Positions 9,110-16,362 of a stretch of 64,000 nt of DNA are shown piece by piece. The position numbers were made by a program, and so were the translations under genes. Within the stretch, counting starts at the first letter, position 1, and every line of letters starts with the position of its first letter. Below the pieces are notes generated by a model that saw only the letters and a list, made by a program, of their open reading frames with translations, searched no databases and was not told the DNA's origin. Origin of the DNA: Amoebidium appalachense (Eukaryota; Ichthyosporea); NCBI GenBank assembly GCA_963693365.1, contig CAVNZM010000011.1, positions 3,472,001-3,536,000 on the forward strand, given 5' to 3'.

Positions 9110-10027
9110 CTACACAACGTGCTTCGCCAGGAAGCTCACAGGGTACAGCTTGACCGTGCGCACGTCCCCGTTGACCACCATCTGCGTCGTCTCGGGCTCG
9201 CACCCCATCTCGTCACGCCAGGCCTTGCTGACCATGCGGCCGAGCGCAGTGGCGGACTTGCACTTGATGCCACGGTCGACCACAAATTTCCCTACCGTGA
9301 CATGGTCGGAGAGGGTGGTGCCTTCGATGGCTCGCAGACCCTGGTTGGGGAGCAGCATGTTGGAGACCGAGTCGTTGACGAGCTGACGCATGCGCGGATC
9401 ACGGTCCAGCCCCAGGCGCTCAAGCAGCGCCTCGTACTGGACGAGGTTGTCCATAGCCATCTTCTGGTTCTCCCTCTCGAGACGCGTGATCTCCGCCTCC
9501 TCCCGGCGCAGACGCAGCCTCCGCTCCTCCTCCAGCTCCTCGCGGCGGCGCTTGCGGTCAGGGGTCTCGTCCGTGCCGTTGCGGAAGAACTCGCGCTCCT
9601 CGGGGGTGCTGTTGTCGTAGCGGGCCTCGATCTCCTCGATGAGAAGCAAATCGCCAGAGAGGAGGCGCGCCATGTACTGGGCAGAAGTCTTACGGAAATC
9701 ATGAGCGCGCTTGCCGGGGAGCAGGTAGATGATCTCGAGGAGGGTGCGGAAGGGGGCAACCGGGGTAAGTTTGCCAGTGCCATTGATCCGGACTTGGGGA
9801 CACAGAGTCCCCATCTTTTCCTCGAGTTGTTTGTAGTCATCGGACAACTGAATTCGCTGCCACGACTTCTTGGCCGCTTCGTTGCTCTCCAAGATCAGCT
9901 GCAGAACATCGAGGACACTTGCCATCTTGCTGGCTTTGTCGACGCGGACCGTTGCATCCTTGAACTGGGGGAACTCCTTCCACAGAAGCGACATGTCCAC
10001 CTTTGAGTTGCTCTGTCCGGTAGCCAT
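9110..10027 (-). CDS. BRO/KilA-like coiled-coil DNA-binding candidate
   Basis: The 305-residue ORF has three parts. Residues about 1-130 include EIIYLLPGKRAHDFRKTSA and LLSGDLLLIEEIEAR, a signature I associate with BRO/MSV199-like proteins of large algal viruses and algal genomes (from memory, not searched). Residues about 145-215 form a charged coiled coil (RKRRREELEEERRLRLRREE). The C-terminus (VGKFVVDRGIK .. LGRMVSKAWRDEMG .. VKLYPVSFLAKHV) resembles the C-terminal domain of phage antirepressors. A regulatory or DNA-binding role is inferred. A degraded copy of the last 17 codons lies at 15487-15543. Confidence 0.6.
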   Translation of the reverse strand: MATGQSNSKVDMSLLWKEFPQFKDATVRVDKASKMASVLDVLQLILESNEAAKKSWQRIQLSDDYKQLEEKMGTLCPQVRINGTGKLTPVAPFRTLLEIIYLLPGKRAHDFRKTSAQYMARLLSGDLLLIEEIEARYDNSTPEEREFFRNGTDETPDRKRRREELEEERRLRLRREEAEITRLERENQKMAMDNLVQYEALLERLGLDRDPRMRQLVNDSVSNMLLPNQGLRAIEGTTLSDHVTVGKFVVDRGIKCKSATALGRMVSKAWRDEMGCEPETTQMVVNGDVRTVKLYPVSFLAKHVV

Positions 10028-10063
10028 GCTGTGTCAGACTGACCCCAGGTGGCCGTGTGTGCT

Positions 10064-10072
10064 CCTTTTATA
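10064..10072 (-). promoter_or_regulatory. TATA box of the BRO-like gene
   Basis: Read on the minus strand, TATAAAAGG lies 37 bp upstream of the ATG at 10027. Spacing and sequence match the boxes before the resolvase, helicase and zinc-finger genes. Confidence 0.45.
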
Positions 10073-10191
10073 CCTGCGCGTGGCACCCTCAGTCGTGCTG
10101 AGGATAGGTTGGTGAGCATACTTGACTTGAAAGAACTTGAGGGATCGCCAAATCTCAAAAGCTTTTGATTTCTTCTTCGTACTGCGGCCCT

Positions 10192-10432
10192 GCGCGGGGC
10201 TGGGAGGGGCTGGGAGGGGCTGGGGGTGGCTGGGGGTGCCTCGTCTGCCTCGCATGCCACGCATGCCTCGCGCGCAGAACGGCTGTGTGCGCCGTGTGCG
10301 CGTGTGCCCGTGTGCCCGTGTGCCTCGCATGCCTCGCGTGCCTCGCGCGGGGTGTGTTCGTGCTTCCTCTATTGTTCCTCGTGTGCCCCCCACAGCCACC
10401 CCAGCCACCCAGGGCCCGGTGGGGGGGGGATT
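10192..10432. repeat. Intergenic hairpin element, copy 1
   Basis: The spacer begins with repeated GGGGCTGGGAG/GGTGGCTGGGGG, passes through CTCGCATGCCTCGC-type repeats and a TTCCTCTATTGTTCCTCGTG core, and ends CCCCACAGCCACCCCAGCC. The two ends are reverse complements (GGTGGCTGGGGGTG against CACCCCAGCCACC-type), so a transcript could fold into a long hairpin. Related copies lie at 11470-11637 and 12158-12330. Confidence 0.6.
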
Positions 10433-10465
10433 CTCCTCGTTTGATTTGAGTGGTCGTGTCATTTT

Positions 10466-11443
10466 ATGCATATTATGGAAATGCATGGCGCAGACCTCGC
10501 ATACACAAAAGTTGTTCAAAAGTACTCGCGTGCGGATGGTCAGAGGGACTTTGCGGGTCTTGTGCGCTGGACCCCACCACCCCTCCGAAAAGGATCACCA
10601 ACTACGCAAAGCAGAGTCGGCCTGAAGGCGGCAGACGTCTACCTCGCCAAACACCGCTTCAGGGCTTCTCGTTACCACAAGGGGGGTACACCCCGTCCCA
10701 GTGTCTATGACTGTTTGCGCACCAGGGAGGGTAGAGCAAGCCTGCTCAAGGCACAGGCCAGAAATCCAGGCCGTCACATCCAAAATGCAGCCTCCATAAA
10801 CTTTGGCGTGCCTGGTCAGTTCAAGCCTGCTGTTGTCAAGCAGCTCTACTCCACCTACTGTCTCAAGGGACGCGTCCTCGACCCATGCATGGGGTGGGGC
10901 AACCGTCTGCTGGCAGCCCTGGCCAGCCCACACGTCACACACTACTACGGTGTCGACAGCAACGTCGACATGGCAGGTGCCTACCGGGATCTGCTGGCAG
11001 CATACAACACCGCAGGCAAGCGCGGGGCACAAGCGCTCCACGTGGATACAAAGTGGGCCCCGTTCGAGGCCGCGGCCGTGCACGGCAAGTTCGACTGCGC
11101 CTTCACGAGTCCACCATACTACAAAATAGAGTGCTACGCAAACATGCCAGCCTACTGCGACTACGAAGACTGGTGGGCCAGGTTCTACATCCCCATGCTT
11201 GAAAAGGTCGTGGCGCACATGGACGCGGATGGCTTTGTCCTCATCAACATACGCCAGAGCATCACCGAAAGGAGGATGTGCAGGCACATGGCAGGCCTGG
11301 GCTGGCCCCTGTACACCAAACACCGCATGCCCATAGCCGTCCGGCCCGGCTCAGGGGTTGCTGGTAGGCTGGACTACGAGCCCATCTACGTGTTCAGGAG
11401 AAAGGGTGCCGTGTCAACTCCAGGCCGCCACACGACCAAATAA
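10466..11443 (+). CDS. DNA methyltransferase, SPPY (N6-adenine/N4-cytosine) type
   Basis: The 325-residue ORF has the two diagnostic motifs of class I amino-methyltransferases. DPCMGWGNRLLA (about 139-150) matches the DPFMGSG-type S-adenosylmethionine site, and FTSPPYYKIE (about 213-222) matches the (D/S)PPY catalytic motif that holds the target amino group. The order, SAM site before the catalytic motif, is that of gamma-class enzymes. The C-terminal part (GFVLINIRQSI .. YEPIYVFRR) fits the last strands of the fold. The enzyme would methylate viral or host DNA. No partner restriction enzyme is evident, although the 11644-12069 product has a nuclease-like pattern. Several in-frame Met codons lie at the N-terminus, so the exact start is unsure. 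Confidence 0.75.
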   Translation: MHIMEMHGADLAYTKVVQKYSRADGQRDFAGLVRWTPPPLRKGSPTTQSRVGLKAADVYLAKHRFRASRYHKGGTPRPSVYDCLRTREGRASLLKAQARNPGRHIQNAASINFGVPGQFKPAVVKQLYSTYCLKGRVLDPCMGWGNRLLAALASPHVTHYYGVDSNVDMAGAYRDLLAAYNTAGKRGAQALHVDTKWAPFEAAAVHGKFDCAFTSPPYYKIECYANMPAYCDYEDWWARFYIPMLEKVVAHMDADGFVLINIRQSITERRMCRHMAGLGWPLYTKHRMPIAVRPGSGVAGRLDYEPIYVFRRKGAVSTPGRHTTK

Positions 11444-11469
11444 AGTCGTGATCTCAAGAGAATAGCCGC

Positions 11470-11637
11470 CCTGCGAGGCGCTGGCGCGGCTGGCGGGTAC
11501 CTTGTGTGGTGTGTGCGTGTGCCCGTGTGCCTCGCCTGCCTCGCGCCGGGTGTGTTCGTGCTTCCTTTATTGTTCCTCGTGTGCCCCCCACAGCCCCCGA
11601 CAGCCACCCCCAGCCACCCGCGCCCCGGGGAGGTGTC
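11470..11637. repeat. Intergenic hairpin element, copy 2
   Basis: This shorter copy lies between the methyltransferase stop and the next gene's stop. It carries the same TTCCTTTATTGTTCCTCGTG core and the CCCCACAGCCCCCGACAGCC end. It sits between convergent 3' ends, consistent with a role in transcript termination or 3' processing. That role is inferred. Confidence 0.55.
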
Positions 11638-11643
11638 ACGCCA

Positions 11644-12069
11644 TCAACGCCCGGACTTCCGAGCCTCTGGCGCAGCGGCGGGTGCCGTGTGCACGGGTGG
11701 GGGGGCACTGTGGGGCCCAACCGGAAACAGCCCGTACAGGATGTCCTCCTCGCACGTCACCATGATCTCGTGCTTGTCCATGATCCTCATGGCGTGCGCG
11801 ATGGTTTCGGCGGGCACGGGCGGGCCGTGGTTGAACAGGTGCACGCGCATCTCCTTGTCGGGGTGGAAGTGGTGGTTCGCCAGCACGTTCGCCATGGCGG
11901 TCTTCCAGTCGGCCAGCTGCTCGACCTGGACGATCTGGTGGTCCGTCAGCACGTCGATGCGCCCGACCTTGGTGAGCGTGTCCTCGACGCCTTCCAGCCG
12001 GTCGGCCAGCTCGTATACGACCATGTTCCGTGCAAACTCAAGCTCGGTGTCCGTCATCACATACCGCAC
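11644..12069 (-). CDS. PD-(D/E)XK nuclease-like protein with altered active site (tentative)
   Basis: The 141-residue ORF contains RIDVLTDHQIVQVEQL, then ADWKTAMANVLANHHF, then MRVHLFNHG and a closing IMVTCEED. I recognise this as the layout of small PD-(D/E)XK-like proteins with the form RxDxxTxxxIIEVKxxxDWKxAxGQxLxY..RIHLFG. Here the expected E-x-K (IIEVK) reads IVQVE, so a catalytic Glu and Lys appear to be missing and the protein may not be a working nuclease. The start could also be the Met four codons downstream. The similarity is from memory. Confidence 0.45.
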   Translation of the reverse strand: MRYVMTDTELEFARNMVVYELADRLEGVEDTLTKVGRIDVLTDHQIVQVEQLADWKTAMANVLANHHFHPDKEMRVHLFNHGPPVPAETIAHAMRIMDKHEIMVTCEEDILYGLFPVGPHSAPPPVHTAPAAAPEARKSGR

Positions 12070-12157
12070 ACATAAAATTCGCGTGCCGCCCCAACCGGGT
12101 TACCCATTGACAATCACACATCGCACTTTCGACCTTGTGTGTGCGCCCGACAATGTT

Positions 12158-12330
12158 GCGGCGCGTGGGGGGCGGGGGTGGCTGGGCGGGGCTGGGGGTG
12201 GCTGGGGGCGCGGGTGCCTCGCGTGCCTCGCGTGCCTCGCATGCCTCGCGCGCGGGGTGGGTGTGTGGTTCCTTTATTGGTCCTTGTGTGCCCCCCACAG
12301 ACACCCCCAGCCATCCAGGAGGGGGGGGAG
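12158..12330. repeat. Intergenic hairpin element, copy 3
   Basis: GGGGGTGGCTGGGCGGGGC and related repeats, then GCCTCGCGTGCCTCGC repeats, a TTCCTTTATTGGTCCTTGTG core, and CCCCACAGACACCCCCAGCC. The ends can pair as in copies 1 and 2. From 12331 to 12689 I see no gene, only an AT-richer stretch with CCAAT-like motifs (ACCAATCAG, GATTGGTTGG) and a short palindrome-like GTAACGTTACGGTAACGTTAC at 12634-12654. Confidence 0.55.
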
Positions 12331-12689
12331 GAGGCATGCGATAACATCAATGCCTGGATTTCTGATTTCCAAGATTCTAAGCCGTTATACTGTTTTCGAC
12401 CACCACGGTGTAGAGTCTGTAACCGTGTAGAGGGAAGTTTCAACTCCGTCCCAAAATGGAAAATCTCCATAGCAACACCACCCAGCAACCAATCAGAGCC
12501 TTCCAAACCTCCCCTCCCAGCCAATTTATTTCTCTATACACACCCTCTACAAATAAGAAAAGTATGTTACAAAAGTTACAATGGTTGATTTTGGAAAATT
12601 GCTGTGTTTTGATTGGTTGGTTTCTCCCTCTACGTAACGTTACGGTAACGTTACCCCTCTACAGAGCATGTTACGTAGAACAAATACAG

Positions 12690-14183
12690 TCACACACCCA
12701 CGAGTGTTCGGTCAAGGGTGTAGCAGCGAGTTATCCCCGAAGCAGATTTGCAGTCCTCAGCACCATAGGCGATCGCATTCACCCTCGTACTCTTGACCTC
12801 CCCCAAAATGGCAGTGACGGCCATCCCAAAGTCTCGTTGTGTGGGTCTTCTGGACTTGTCGGTTGTGTTTCTCTCCCACCACAACTGGAAAAGATGAAAA
12901 AGCGTTGTTGATGTAACACGCGCTCCGTCCTCAAACATCTGCATATCTTCAAACCCGTTCTCACGTTTCAATAGATCTCGCAGAAACTGCAACTCCAGTG
13001 GCCCACTCATATCCTGAAGCTTCCGCTTCAAGGCGGTCATTGGCGGAAGCACCCGGTTTGGGTCTCTGATGTGGATCCTCATAAGCCAGTGGTACAGGGT
13101 TTTCAGTACAGACACACTACTAAAGCAATGGACGAGGTTACGAAAGTATACCTCATCACCGACACGCCTGTCAGATACCTCCATGCATGCATAGCGTCTG
13201 TCTGTCCGGCTTACAGGGATTGGATGCTGTTCATTGGACATCAGGATCCAGCGCTCACACGACCTGACCTTGACTGCATCGATGCCCTTGGACTCGTAGG
13301 TCATGGTGTCGTCGGTAATGAGGGTCTTCAAATGGTTGGGGGTACGATGGCTCTTTCCATAGGTTACCTCGTTGCACACTACGAGCAACTTGAACGTGAT
13401 TCCGACATTGAAGCGAGAAGAAAGGCGATCCTCGGTCTCCACAACACCGACCAGCTCTTCACCCAGCAGATTCGTGATGATTTTCACAAACACGTTCTTG
13501 CCGGTACCCTCAATGCTACGCATCAGCCATGCAGACTCTGGCTTTTGGGCTGGGTATTGAAACATGTGCCCCAGCCACTCGATGACATAATGGAACAGGA
13601 TTTCGTCCCCTGCACAAATGACATCCCTTGCATGCTCAAGGAAAGGCTGGAGCACAGACTCATCCACAACAAATCCCGGCTCGTATACAAACCGGAATCC
13701 CGGAAAGCTGTTGAAGGCGCGGTTGTGGCAGTCAGTGTACATGGGGTTGCGCTGACCCGTTTTGGGGTCGGGGTCGCTAGGGTCAAACACGATACCCCTG
13801 TAGTACACCAGTATTCCACGCATGTCGGTAACATAATTGGCTCCCTTGTATTCGGGCTTCTTTCCAACGCCATCCCCTGGCAGTGTGAAGGAGTATTTTG
13901 ACAACATGTCCACAACCTTCTCCTTTGGCTTGATCTGATGGATGAATCGGCCATCCTCGAAGTGCTTGACGATGTACACCTGGTCTTTGTTTGAGTATGC
14001 GACCAGTGTGCGCAGGAACGTGTAAACTTGGTCCATACTTTCCCATTTGTAGTCTGCAACCTCATGCGGAGGCAACCAGTTGTTGTAGTTCCCTGTGAGC
14101 CGCTCGAAATCGTCAAATGCCACACGGAGCCTTTCCCTCTTCTCGTTACGGTCAATGTCCATCTTTGAGCGGATTGCATCCAT
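12690..14183 (-). CDS. Superfamily 3 helicase, D5/DUF5906 type
   Basis: The 497-residue ORF is a replicative AAA+ helicase of the kind encoded by giant viruses, virophages and polinton-like viruses. Walker A is SIEGTGKN (about 223-230), Walker B is LLVVCNEV (about 266-273), and motif C is ERWILMSNEQ (about 311-320) followed by the Arg-finger region RTDRRY. The FNVGITFK and LITDD..YESKG segments between them are typical of this subfamily. No archaeo-eukaryotic primase domain is obvious in the N-terminal 200 residues, so priming may be supplied elsewhere. The ORF is intact. It has a TATA box 54 bp upstream. Confidence 0.8.
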   Translation of the reverse strand: MDAIRSKMDIDRNEKRERLRVAFDDFERLTGNYNNWLPPHEVADYKWESMDQVYTFLRTLVAYSNKDQVYIVKHFEDGRFIHQIKPKEKVVDMLSKYSFTLPGDGVGKKPEYKGANYVTDMRGILVYYRGIVFDPSDPDPKTGQRNPMYTDCHNRAFNSFPGFRFVYEPGFVVDESVLQPFLEHARDVICAGDEILFHYVIEWLGHMFQYPAQKPESAWLMRSIEGTGKNVFVKIITNLLGEELVGVVETEDRLSSRFNVGITFKLLVVCNEVTYGKSHRTPNHLKTLITDDTMTYESKGIDAVKVRSCERWILMSNEQHPIPVSRTDRRYACMEVSDRRVGDEVYFRNLVHCFSSVSVLKTLYHWLMRIHIRDPNRVLPPMTALKRKLQDMSGPLELQFLRDLLKRENGFEDMQMFEDGARVTSTTLFHLFQLWWERNTTDKSRRPTQRDFGMAVTAILGEVKSTRVNAIAYGAEDCKSASGITRCYTLDRTLVGV

Positions 14184-14236
14184 TGTGCTTGGTAGTAGGG
14201 ATAGATAATATTTGATGGGTCTGAGACGTGCATCAT

Positions 14237-14245
14237 GCTTTTATA
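14237..14245 (-). promoter_or_regulatory. TATA box of the helicase gene
   Basis: TATAAAAGC on the minus strand lies about 54 bp before the helicase ATG at 14183. It overlaps the stop codon of the zinc-finger gene, showing how tightly the genes are packed. Confidence 0.45.
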
Positions 14246-14696
14246 CTTTCGGACCGAGCTCCAGGTTGTGATGTTCAGTCTCGACATGCCTGTTCAGGGT
14301 TGTAGACCAAGCAAATGCTGCCCGGCACTGGTCGACGGGGCATGTAAAACGCCCACTTGCACGCCGGTGCCGCCTTGACAGCCGACAGCCCTCATGGACT
14401 GTTCGCCGGTGAGCCCACAAACCGGAAGGATACACATAAGTGGCGGGACAGACCGGACATTGATAGGGTCGGCCACCGGAGTGTGTGCGGTGATGTAGTT
14501 TCATGTGGTCGCTGCGGGCAAATGTGGCAAAACAGCCGGGTTGGGGGCAGGTAAAGGCACCCGTGCACTCAATCTTGTGGCTGTTTTGGTGCCGTTTAAG
14601 ATTTGCCTTCAACGTAAACATTGCTGGACACAGTGTGCAAGCGTAGCGCCTCGGTTCAGAGGGGGTTTCTATGGCTGGTGTGCATGGGTGATCCAT
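14241..14696 (-). CDS. C2H2 zinc-finger protein, four fingers
   Basis: Starting at the Met at 14696 (MDHPCTPAIETP) the product has 151 residues and is mostly zinc fingers: YACTLCP..HQNSH, FTCPQPGCF..HHRTH, YQCPVCP..HRRTVH and FTCPVDQC..HVETEH. Each has the C-x2/4-C-x12-H-x3/4-H spacing. It is probably a sequence-specific DNA-binding regulator. A longer ORF starts at 14786, but the extra 30 codons would lie upstream of the TATA box at 14733-14740, so the internal start is preferred. It lies upstream of the helicase gene on the same strand. Confidence 0.75.
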   Translation of the reverse strand: MDHPCTPAIETPSEPRRYACTLCPAMFTLKANLKRHQNSHKIECTGAFTCPQPGCFATFARSDHMKLHHRTHSGGRPYQCPVCPATYVYPSGLWAHRRTVHEGCRLSRRHRRASGRFTCPVDQCRAAFAWSTTLNRHVETEHHNLELGPKV

Positions 14697-14732
14697 TGCT
14701 GCTAAGTGGCAAGAAAAGAAACACGATAACGG

Positions 14733-14740
14733 TTTTATAA
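14733..14740 (-). promoter_or_regulatory. TATA box of the zinc-finger gene
   Basis: TTATAAAA on the minus strand lies 37 bp before the preferred ATG at 14696. Confidence 0.4.
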
Positions 14741-14939
14741 CCCCTGACTTTGGAATCACTTTGAAGTGATTCACAAGTATTTTCAAAACATTTCAAAGTG
14801 ATTTAAAGTATTAAGAGTGAGTCAGGTACTAGTAGATCGCATTCTGGCTGTTTTTTTTTCTGCGCACTATACAGGATGTCTCAGCGGTAGTGAATTACGC
14901 GAAGTAGTGAATATTCAACGAAGCTAGCGCAGAGTTCAC

Positions 14940-15176
14940 GTTGGCCAATAAACGGTCAAACCAGCGCAGAGTTGGCCAATAAACGGTCAACCAAACACGA
15001 ACCCTCGGTCAATATCCGGTCAACCCGAACTCGTGTTTGGCGCAAATCTAGTGAACCCAAAACGAACATCGCGCGAACCCCTGCCAATATCCGGTCAACC
15101 CGAACTCGTGTTTGGCGCAAATCTAGTGAACCCAAAACGAACATCGCGCGAACCCCTGCCAATATCCGGTCAACCA
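14940..15176. repeat. 75-bp direct repeats after the zinc-finger gene
   Basis: Two full 75-bp units start at 15010 and 15085 with CAATATCCGGTCAACCCGAA, and a partial third starts at 15160. Shorter related pieces (GGCCAATAAACGGTCAA) occur twice at 14942-14990. Because 75 is a multiple of three, a short ORF passes through the array; I do not regard it as a gene. Between 14787 and 14940 I see nothing. Confidence 0.6.
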
Positions 15177-15285
15177 ACACGAACCCTCAGTCAATATCGT
15201 TCGATCCACGGAGCATCCATTTCAATATTGGTCGAATCACGGAGACCACCTTTGAATAATGCTTGAATCGTATTCACCCGCTATT

Positions 15286-15440
15286 CAATCTGATTGGTCG
15301 AAACATTAAATCTGATTGTACGAAACCGGTTCAATCTGATTGGTCGAAACATTAAATCTGATTGCACGAAACCGGTTCAATCTGATTGGTCGAAACATTA
15401 AATCTGATTGCACGAAACCGGTGTAATCTGATTGGTCGAA
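15286..15440. repeat. 46-bp tandem repeats with CCAAT-like core
   Basis: Four units about 46 bp apart contain AATCTGATTGGTCGAAAC, and three of them continue into TTAAATCTGATTG and a CGAAACCGGT end. ATTGG is the complement of CCAAT, so the array could be promoter-like, but no gene start follows directly. Confidence 0.6.
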
Positions 15441-15486
15441 ACCGTTTATTGACAGGAGTCCCAATTGTTGGGGATGACCGGCTGGC

Positions 15487-15543
15487 TACCACCCCAGCAC
15501 GTGCTTCTCCAGGAAGCGCACGAGGTACACCTTGACCGGGTGC
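15487..15543 (-). pseudogene. Fragment of the C-terminus of a BRO-like gene
   Basis: On the minus strand the 57 bp translate to PVKVYLVRFLEKHVLGW. This matches the end of the intact gene at 9110-10027 (TVKLYPVSFLAKHVV). No upstream remainder is visible. It is a remnant of a second family member, left where the repeat arrays begin. Confidence 0.55.
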
Positions 15544-15599
15544 AGGCAAAGACGTAAAAGATGAAAAATAAATAGAGAAGCCACGGGCAAGAGGGTGGG

Positions 15600-15926
15600 A
15601 AGCCCCCCTCCCCAAAAAACAAAACAAAGAGCGCACGGTCATAGCGCTCATGACACATCTCTCCAAGAACACCTGTGCAAGCGCACGGTGATTGCGCTCA
15701 TGACCCTACACTCAAACAACACAGGTGCAAGCATACGCATTGCCCCAACCCCCCCACCCCCCCCCCCCACCCCCCCCCCACCCCCCCAACCCCACACACA
15801 CACACACAAAGCGCCCGGTGATAGCGCTCATGACACATCTCTCCAAGAACACATGTGCAAGCGCACGGTGATTGCGCTCATGACCCTACACTCAAACAAC
15901 ACAGGTGCAAGCACACGCATTGCCCC

Positions 15927-16010
<84 letters not shown>

Positions 16011-16130
16011 AAAGCGCCCGGTGATAGCGCTCATGACACATCTCTCCAAGAACACATGTGCAAGCGCACGGTGATTGCACTCATGACCCTACACTCAAAC
16101 AACACAGGTGCAAGCACACGCATATGCCCC

Positions 16131-16200
<70 letters not shown>

Positions 16201-16362
16201 ACACACACACACAAAGCGCCCGGTGATAGCGCTCATGACACATCTCTCCAAGAACACATGTGCAAGCGCACGGTGATTGCGCTCATGACCCTACACTCAA
16301 ACAACACAGGTGCAAGCACACGCATTGCCCCCTCCCCCCCCCCCCCCACCCCCCCCCCCCCC
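15600..16362. repeat. Poly-C-cored minisatellite, about 180-200-bp unit, left part
   Basis: Units repeat GCGCCCGGTGATAGCGCTCA, then CTCCAAGAACACATGTGCAA, then GTGATTGCGCTCATGACCCT, and a variable poly-C tract (up to about 70 C) that ends in (CA)n. About four units are present here. The array resumes at 18686 on the other side of the inserted LTR elements. Long Gly- or Pro-rich ORFs across it are artefacts of the tract. Confidence 0.8.
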
